A DNA stretch of 10,085 bases. It comes from SIG455 sp045589495. Lineage in GTDB: Bacteria; Bacillota; Clostridia; UMGS1810. Of the stretch, positions 6,340 to 10,085 are shown in pieces. The stretch lies in assembly GCA_045589495.1 (NCBI GenBank), contig JAZNPF010000028.1, positions 1 through 10,085 of the forward strand, given 5' to 3'. Both the position numbers and the translations under genes were made by a program. Within the stretch, counting starts at the first letter, position 1. Each line of letters opens with the position of its first letter. Under the pieces are notes generated by a model that worked only from the letters and a program-made list of their open reading frames with translations, searched no databases and was not told where the DNA came from.

Positions 6340-7167
6340 ATGAAAAAAATTATTGCTTTGCTTATGGCTGCATGTATGGTATTTGCACTTGCTGCATGCG
6401 GTAGTGAAACAGTAGCTACAAATTATGCTGACCTTATGACTATTGATGGTCTTGACCTCGCTGTAGAAGAATACGGCATCGGTTTCCGTACAGGCAGTGA
6501 CGTAGTTGATGAAGTTAACAAAATCATTGCAGAACTCTATGAAGACGGAACTTTGAAAGAAATCGCAACCAAATATGAATTGGCTGATAACCTTGTTGAA
6601 CCTGAAGAAGTTGAATCACGTGCAGAAGGCGAGTCTGACCTTGAATACATAAAAGAAAAAGGTAAAATGACAATTGGTTACACAGTATATGCTCCTATGA
6701 ACTATACTGATGATAATGGCAACTTTGTAGGCTTTGACACAGAATTTGCTGAAGCAGTTTGTGAAAAACTCGGTGTTGAACCTGATTTCGTAGAAATCAA
6801 CTGGGATACTAAAGAAATTGAACTTGAAGCAAAAACAATCGACTGTATCTGGAACGGTTTCACAATGACAGAAGAAAGAGAAGAAAACCTTGACTTCTCT
6901 ATCCCTTATATCCTTAACAAACAGGTTGTAGTTATCAGAAAAGCAGATGCTTCTAAATACACAGATGCTGCATCACTTTCAAATGCACGTCTTGTTGCAG
7001 AAGTTGCATCAGCAGGTGAAACCGCTATCGCTGATGATGAAGAACTTTCAAAAGCAACTTACACTGCAGTAACAAAACAGACAGACGCATTGCTTGAAGT
7101 TAAATCAAATACTGCTGACGCTGCAGTTTTAGACTACACATTGGCAAATGCAATGGTAGGTAAATAA
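6340..7167 (+). CDS. Lipoprotein substrate-binding protein of polar amino acid ABC importer, apparently circularly permuted
   Basis: It captures a polar amino acid outside the membrane for the permease and ATPase downstream. The 275-residue precursor has a lipoprotein signal peptide with lipobox LAAC (cleavage before Cys20). The family signature GFDTEFAEAVCEKLGV is at 131-146, WNGFTMTEER at 171-180 and the ligand-loop region AGETA at 225-229. The order is abnormal. The block that ends usual members (YADL...EEYGIGFRTGSD...NKIIAELYEDGTLKEIATKY) is here at residues 29-79, right after the signal peptide. A charged linker (about 86-98) leads to SDLEYIKEKGKMTIGY, the usual mature N-terminus. The protein stops at LDYTLANAMVGK, just where the moved block normally begins. 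Nothing appears lost, so this is a permutation, not a truncation. The start at 6340 is set by GGAGAG at 6327-6332 and by the signal peptide. Glutamine, cystine or another polar amino acid is possible; the ligand is not determinable. Confidence 0.93.
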   Translation: MKKIIALLMAACMVFALAACGSETVATNYADLMTIDGLDLAVEEYGIGFRTGSDVVDEVNKIIAELYEDGTLKEIATKYELADNLVEPEEVESRAEGESDLEYIKEKGKMTIGYTVYAPMNYTDDNGNFVGFDTEFAEAVCEKLGVEPDFVEINWDTKEIELEAKTIDCIWNGFTMTEEREENLDFSIPYILNKQVVVIRKADASKYTDAASLSNARLVAEVASAGETAIADDEELSKATYTAVTKQTDALLEVKSNTADAAVLDYTLANAMVGK

Positions 7168-7196
7168 TTTAATTCAGTATAATAAATTACACTGAT

Positions 7197-7228
7197 AAAA
7201 GAACCAACCCTTTCGGGCTGGTTCTTTT
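7197..7228 (+). terminator. Attenuator-like terminator between binding protein and permease
   Basis: AAAAGAACCAACCC-TTTC-GGGCTGGTTCTTTT forms a 14-bp stem with one A/C mismatch. The T-run is only four bases before ACGG, so termination is probably partial. This would give more binding protein than permease and ATPase from one promoter, as is common for ABC importers. No second promoter is seen before the permease. Confidence 0.78.
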
Positions 7229-7267
7229 ACGGCGTTTGAGAATACATAAGTTTTATTGGAGATAACC

Positions 7268-7912
7268 ATGTTTTTAACAGTTACTACTAAACTGCTGGAG
7301 GCTTTCAGCGTAAATATTAAAATTTTCTGCGTGACGTTGCTGTTCGCTATGCCGCTTGGTATGGTGATAGCAATGGGGTCAATGTGCAAATTTAAGCCGT
7401 TGAGTTTTATAACACGCATTTTTGTATGGATTATACGCGGCACACCGCTTATGTTGCAGTTGATTTTGTTTATGTACGGTCCCGGTCTTATTTTCGGCTA
7501 CAGCGGGCTTTCCAGAATCAATGCGGCACTTATTGCATTTGTTATTAACTATGCTGCATATTTTTCAGAAATTTACCGCGGTGGTATAGAATCTATATCA
7601 AAAGGTCAGTATGAGGCAGGTTACGCACTTGGTATGAGTAAAATTCAGGTGTTTTTCAGAATCGTGTTTATGCAGGTTGTTAAGCGCATTGTTGCACCTA
7701 TGAGCAACGAGATTATAACGCTTGTTAAAGATACTTCCCTTGCTAGAATAATAATGGTTGTTGAAATCACTCAGACCGCACAGAACTTCGTAGCAACAAA
7801 GGCAATTATATGGCCGGTGTTCTATTCCGGAGCTTTTTATCTTATTTTCTGCGGAATACTTACTGTACTGTTCGGATATATTGAGAAAAAATTTGATTAT
7901 TACAGAGGTTGA
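7268..7912 (+). CDS. Amino acid ABC transporter permease (HisM/GlnP type)
   Basis: This membrane subunit forms the pore of the polar amino acid importer. It has 214 residues with about five hydrophobic segments, including roughly 16-37, 51-70, 84-100 and 183-205. The family block RGTPLMLQL is at 57-65. The cytoplasmic EAA loop that docks the ATPase is at 116-130 (EAGYALGMSKIQVFF). KDTSLA, further on, is also a hallmark of HisM/GlnP permeases. The start at ATG 7268 is chosen because GGAG (7258-7261) lies six bases before it; a TTG at 7256 would overlap that site. Only one permease is encoded, so a homodimer is expected. The ATPase start lies two bases after its stop. Confidence 0.95.
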   Translation: MFLTVTTKLLEAFSVNIKIFCVTLLFAMPLGMVIAMGSMCKFKPLSFITRIFVWIIRGTPLMLQLILFMYGPGLIFGYSGLSRINAALIAFVINYAAYFSEIYRGGIESISKGQYEAGYALGMSKIQVFFRIVFMQVVKRIVAPMSNEIITLVKDTSLARIIMVVEITQTAQNFVATKAIIWPVFYSGAFYLIFCGILTVLFGYIEKKFDYYRG

Positions 7913-7914
7913 TT

Positions 7915-8661
7915 ATGGCTATATTAGAGGCTAAAAATATTTATAAAAGTTTTGGCAAATTAGAAGTCTTGCGCGGTATAGATTTAGAGGTAGAACGCGG
8001 TGAGGTTATTGCCATCATCGGTCCGTCAGGTTCCGGTAAAAGTACATTTTTAAGATGTCTTAACAAACTTGAGCAGATAGATGACGGAACTATAGTTTTT
8101 GACGGTGAAACAATTGCGGAAAATGGTATTTATGCCAATGATAAAACTTTACGCAGGATTTTCAAAAAAATGGGCATGGTTTTTCAGAACTTTAATCTGT
8201 TTCCACAAAAATCTGTTATAGAAAATATTATTGAAGCACCGCTTATAGTAAAAAAAGAGAAAAAAGAATATGCTATTACACATGCACGTAAACTTTTAAA
8301 TGATGTCGGACTTTCCGATAAAGAAAACGCATATCCGTGCCAACTTTCGGGAGGTCAGCAGCAGAGAGTTGCTATTGCTCGTGCACTTGCTATGGAACCT
8401 GAAATTCTTCTTTTTGATGAACCTACCAGTGCACTAGATCCTGAACTTACCGGCGAAGTTCTTGAGGTTATGCGTAAACTTGCTGCAGAAAAAAATACTA
8501 TGATAGTAGTAACTCATGAAATCGGTTTTGCGCGTGAAGTTGCATCAAGAGTAATTTTTATGGATAATGGTGTAGTGGTGGAAGAGGGAACACCTGAAGA
8601 TGTTCTTTCCAATCCTAAAAACGTACGTACAAAGCAATTCCTTAACAGAGTTTTAAAATAA
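7915..8661 (+). CDS. Polar amino acid ABC transporter ATP-binding protein (GlnQ/HisP type)
   Basis: This cytoplasmic ATPase dimer drives amino acid import. It has 248 residues and all nucleotide-binding motifs intact: Walker A GPSGSGKST (36-44), Q-loop VFQNFNLFP, signature LSGGQQQR (144-151), Walker B ILLFDEP with Asp168 and catalytic Glu169, D-loop SALD and H-loop His201 (VTHE). LFPQKSVIENI and QFLNRVLK at the end are typical of the polar amino acid subfamily. ATG 7915 follows AGAGG (7904-7908). An in-frame TTG at 7909 would add two residues and overlap the permease stop, so the exact start has slight doubt. It is the last gene of the operon. Confidence 0.97.
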   Translation: MAILEAKNIYKSFGKLEVLRGIDLEVERGEVIAIIGPSGSGKSTFLRCLNKLEQIDDGTIVFDGETIAENGIYANDKTLRRIFKKMGMVFQNFNLFPQKSVIENIIEAPLIVKKEKKEYAITHARKLLNDVGLSDKENAYPCQLSGGQQQRVAIARALAMEPEILLFDEPTSALDPELTGEVLEVMRKLAAEKNTMIVVTHEIGFAREVASRVIFMDNGVVVEEGTPEDVLSNPKNVRTKQFLNRVLK

Positions 8662-8678
8662 GTTTATAATTTTATTCT

Positions 8679-8715
8679 AAAACCCACGAGATAATTACCT
8701 CGTGGGTTTTAAAGT
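8679..8715 (+). terminator. Rho-independent terminator of the transporter operon
   Basis: A perfect 12-bp stem AAAACCCACGAG (8679-8690) / CTCGTGGGTTTT (8699-8710) with an eight-base loop is followed by AAAGTTTTATTTAT. It begins 17 bases after the ATPase stop. The reverse strand also ends in TTTT after the stem. Confidence 0.92.
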
Positions 8716-8818
8716 TTTATTTATCATTCATTTTGTATGGAAAAAGTATAATAAGTATTGATACACCATTAAAAAATTAAAATTATTATATAAATAAACA
8801 AATACTCCCTAACAGTTC

Positions 8819-8850
8819 TGTAAAAAATTACCAAATTACATTTTTTTACA
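8819..8850. repeat. Inverted repeat upstream of the spo0A-like promoter
   Basis: TGTAAAAAA (8819-8827) and TTTTTTACA (8842-8850) are perfect inverted copies 14 bases apart, ending ten bases before the -35 box. A related GTAAA-AA-TTTAC dyad lies in the leader at 8898-8909. They may be operators. The sequence is AT-rich, so chance is possible. Confidence 0.4.
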
Positions 8851-8859
8851 ATTACACTA

Positions 8860-8888
8860 TTGATTTTTGGAAAAATATGGTATATAAT
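8860..8888 (+). promoter_or_regulatory. Sigma-A promoter of the spo0A-like gene
   Basis: TTGATT (8860-8865) and TATAAT (8883-8888) are 17 bases apart. The leader is about 47 bases. The block from 8864 to 8889 is almost identical to that at 2711-2736 in the protease-operon promoter. Confidence 0.8.
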
Positions 8889-8941
8889 TTGTATATGGTA
8901 AAAATTTACAGTTATTAGCGTTGTGAGGAGGAAATAAATCA

Positions 8942-9709
8942 ATGAGAGAAAAGAAGAAATCAAGAATTTTGATTGCAGACAGCGATGCTGCTTTTTGTGA
9001 GGAACTGCGTCAATTTTTAAGTACATTCAGCGATACCGAGGTTATAAAATGTGTATATAACGGCAGGGAGGCATATAACGAAATTATCAATGCCAAGCCT
9101 GATATTGTTATAACGGGAATTGTTATGCCGCATATTGACGGATTGGGTGTTATTAAAAAAGTCAGTGAGGCAAATCTTGAAATTAAGCCATCATTTATAG
9201 TTGTTACGTCAGTTAATAATAATATGCTTATGCAAAAAGCGATGGATTTGGGGGCAAAATATTATTTGTTAAGACCGCTTGATTATTCTGTTCTTATTGA
9301 ACTGATACGTGAAAATTCCGTTCGTGCAAGAAGTTTTGGTCAGGATTATAATATGGAACGACGTATAACAGAAACCATCCAACGTGTTGGAATACCTGCT
9401 CATATAAAGGGATATCATTATATCCGTGCTTCAATTACTATGATGACAGAAGATATGGAATTAGCACATTCGGTTACAAAAGTTTTGTATCCAGCAGTTG
9501 CTAAAAAGTTTGATACCACGCCGCAAAGAGTAGAGCGTGCTATTCGTCATGCAATAGAGGTTGCGTGGAATAGGGGGGATCCTGCCGTGCTTAATGAAAT
9601 GTTCGGATATACTATAGATGCTGACCGTGGAAAGCCGACAAATTCGGAATTTATTGCAATGATATCCGATAAAATAAGGCTTGAACATTCGTATGCAGGA
9701 AATTTTTAA
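8942..9709 (+). CDS. spo0A: Spo0A-like response regulator with degenerate receiver domain
   Basis: A 255-residue transcription regulator in the Spo0A arrangement: receiver (about 8-125), linker, then the Spo0A DNA-binding domain (about 138-250). The effector half is near canonical: VGIPAHIKGYHYIR (149-162), LYPAVAKKF (182-190), the recognition helix RVERAIRHAIEVAW (196-209), FGYTID and GKPTNSEFIAMISDK (230-244). The receiver has lost its chemistry. The phospho-acceptor Asp is Gly59 (ITGIVMPHIDG), the acidic pair is Asp13/Ser14, and the conserved Lys is Arg111 (LLRPLD); only Thr89 remains. Phosphorylation of the usual kind looks impossible. AGGAGG (8926-8931) lies ten bases before the ATG. It is monocistronic; the common partner spoIVB is absent upstream. 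It may be a second copy beside a normal Spo0A, or the only one in a lineage that changed or lost sporulation control. A sequencing error is unlikely to explain three separate substitutions. Confidence 0.93.
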   Translation: MREKKKSRILIADSDAAFCEELRQFLSTFSDTEVIKCVYNGREAYNEIINAKPDIVITGIVMPHIDGLGVIKKVSEANLEIKPSFIVVTSVNNNMLMQKAMDLGAKYYLLRPLDYSVLIELIRENSVRARSFGQDYNMERRITETIQRVGIPAHIKGYHYIRASITMMTEDMELAHSVTKVLYPAVAKKFDTTPQRVERAIRHAIEVAWNRGDPAVLNEMFGYTIDADRGKPTNSEFIAMISDKIRLEHSYAGNF

Positions 9710-9728
9710 AAAAATTTAAAAATTTCCT
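9697..9728 (+). terminator. Possible AT-rich terminator overlapping the spo0A-like stop
   Basis: AGGAAATTTTTA (9697-9708) and TAAAAATTTCCT (9717-9728) form a 12-bp AT-rich stem with an eight-base loop, followed by TTACA. It covers the stop codon and touches the tRNA -35 box. There is no good T-run, so termination is uncertain. Confidence 0.4.
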
Positions 9729-9756
9729 TTACAAATGCTTTTCCATGTGCTATACT
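9728..9756 (+). promoter_or_regulatory. Sigma-A promoter of tRNA-Trp
   Basis: TTTACA (9728-9733) and TATACT (9751-9756) each match five of six consensus bases and are 17 bases apart. The start near 9763 leaves a short 5' leader before the tRNA. Confidence 0.85.
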
Positions 9757-9771
9757 ATTAAAGTAATGTTT

Positions 9772-9844
9772 AGGGGTATAGCTCAGTTGGTAGAGCAGCG
9801 GTCTCCAAAACCGCGTGCCGTGAGTTCAAGTCTTACTACCCCTG
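9772..9844 (+). tRNA. tRNA-Trp, anticodon CCA
   Basis: The cloverleaf of 73 bases folds fully. The acceptor stem is AGGGGTA (9772-9778) / TACCCCT (9837-9843) with discriminator G9844. The D arm is GCTC/GAGC and the anticodon stem GCGGT/ACCGC with loop CTCCAAA (anticodon CCA at 9805-9807). The variable loop is five bases and the T stem GTGAG/CTTAC (one G-U pair) carries loop TTCAAGT. The terminal CCA is not encoded, as is common in Firmicutes. In many Firmicutes this gene lies just ahead of secE-nusG; the window ends before that can be seen. Confidence 0.96.
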
Positions 9845-9846
9845 TA
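9828..9846 (+). repeat. Direct repeat, copy 1 (tRNA-Trp 3' end)
   Basis: The 19 bases AAGTCTTACTACCCCTGTA cover the T loop end, T stem, acceptor 3' strand and two bases beyond the tRNA. They recur exactly at 10033-10051. Bases 9821-9837 also recur inverted at 9895-9911. Confidence 0.95.
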
Positions 9847-9851
9847 AAGGG

Positions 9852-9880
9852 AAAAGGTGTCCGCATCGGACACCTTTTTT
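9852..9880 (+). terminator. Rho-independent terminator of tRNA-Trp
   Basis: GGTGTCCG (9856-9863) / CGGACACC (9867-9874) with loop CAT is flanked by AAAA and a six-base T-run. It is strong and begins eight bases after the tRNA. Confidence 0.95.
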
Positions 9881-10032
9881 GCTTTGCAAAAGCAAGTAAG
9901 ACTTGAACTCATGCCCCATGCTTTGAGCGAAAAATACAATATGTCGGTGGCATATTGTATAGCGAAAAGGTGCGAGGAGGGCACCAAAGCGTGCTTTGGT
10001 CGCCGAGCAAGTCGGATTGCGAAGCAATACGG
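9881..10032. repeat. Hairpin-rich, GC-richer segment after tRNA-Trp, possible small mobile repeat
   Basis: No credible gene is seen here. The stretch is a chain of short dyads. GCTTT/AAAGC is at 9881-9893, ATACAATATG (9934-9943) / CATATTGTAT (9951-9960), GGTGC/GCACC around 9970-9985, ACCAAAGC (9983-9990) / GCTTTGGT (9993-10000) and ATTGC/GCAAT at 10016-10028. From about 9961 it is clearly richer in G and C than the rest of the window. It starts with a 17-base inverted copy of the tRNA T arm (9895-9911). AGTAAGACTT (9895-9904) and AAGTCTTACT (10033-10042) form ten-base terminal inverted repeats around a 148-base unit. It may be a miniature element or a structured repeat family linked to tRNA genes; no transposase is present. 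Confidence 0.55.
9895..9911 (-). repeat. Inverted copy of the tRNA-Trp T arm
   Basis: AGTAAGACTTGAACTCA is the exact reverse complement of 9821-9837 in the tRNA gene. The rest of a tRNA does not follow, so this is a fragment, not a second gene. Confidence 0.93.
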
Positions 10033-10051
10033 AAGTCTTACTACCCCTGTA
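10033..10051 (+). repeat. Direct repeat, copy 2 (displaced tRNA 3' end)
   Basis: It is identical over 19 bases to 9828-9846. No tRNA body precedes it, so it is a stranded 3' end, as expected at the far side of an insertion into the tRNA gene. Confidence 0.95.
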
Positions 10052-10063
10052 GAAGCAAAAATG

Positions 10064-10085
10064 GCTTAACCGCTTGAGGTTAAGC
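10064..10085 (+). terminator. Hairpin at the window end, possible displaced tRNA terminator
   Basis: GCTTAACC (10064-10071) / GGTTAAGC (10078-10085) is a perfect eight-bp stem with a six-base loop. It ends at the last base of the window, so a T-run cannot be checked. Its distance after the second 3'-end copy is similar to that of the real terminator after the tRNA. Confidence 0.45.

Noticed and set aside
6340..7167. Binding protein read as a C-terminal truncation
   Set aside because: The block apparently missing at the end is present at the front of the mature protein, so nothing is lost. A permutation explains the sequence better.
9836..10027. Minus-strand open frame of 63 codons over the same region
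   Set aside because: It covers the tRNA 3' end and terminator in antisense and has no ribosome binding site or recognisable family.
9772..10051. A classical integrative element or prophage at tRNA-Trp
   Set aside because: Only about 205 bases separate the direct repeats and there is no integrase gene, so at most a miniature element or remnant is supported.
9857..10069. Plus-strand open frame of 70 codons after tRNA-Trp
   Set aside because: It starts inside the tRNA terminator stem, runs through the hairpin cluster and the tRNA-end copy, and has no ribosome binding site. Such frames are typical spurious proteins of tRNA-like DNA.

Overview
The window looks like chromosomal DNA from a low-GC anaerobic Firmicute of the class Clostridia. 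The evidence is AT-rich intergenic DNA, strong AGGAGG ribosome binding sites, textbook sigma-A promoters, a SpoVG, a Spo0A-type regulator and a YmfF/YmfH-lgt operon. The species cannot be named from the sequence alone. No phage, transposase or CRISPR genes are seen. Coding density is normal, and gene boundaries are marked by clear terminators.

Layout. (1) 1-1236: gapA alone, with its own promoter and a terminator shared with the convergent next gene. (2) 1239-2549, minus strand: a PHP-family phosphoesterase (HisJ-like) and spoVG, each with its own promoter and separated by a terminator. (3) 2550-2784: a divergent intergenic region. (4) 2785-6200, plus strand: a tight operon of an M16 protease-like protein without a zinc site (YmfF type), an active-site-bearing M16 protease (YmfH type) and lgt. 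(5) 6210-8720: a polar amino acid ABC transporter (lipoprotein binding protein, permease, ATPase), with an attenuator-like hairpin after the first gene. (6) 8819-9728: a Spo0A-like regulator. (7) 9728-10085: tRNA-Trp(CCA), its terminator, then a hairpin-rich stretch carrying inverted and direct copies of the tRNA 3' end.

How the genes connect. Lgt attaches the lipid to prolipoproteins, and the binding protein encoded just downstream has a clear lipobox (Cys20), so it is a client. The binding protein, permease and ATPase form one complete importer for a polar amino acid. SpoVG and the Spo0A-like protein are both developmental regulators but are not adjacent.

Most notable. The binding protein appears to be a natural circular permutant: the segment that normally ends the family (EEYGIGFR...GTLKEIATKY) sits directly after the signal peptide, and the protein stops just where that segment would normally begin. 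The Spo0A-like protein keeps a near-canonical DNA-binding domain, but its receiver has Gly59 in place of the phospho-accepting Asp, Ser14 in the acidic pair and Arg111 for the conserved Lys. Behind tRNA-Trp, 19 bases of the tRNA 3' end are repeated about 205 bases downstream around a GC-richer hairpin cluster, as if a small element had entered the tRNA end.
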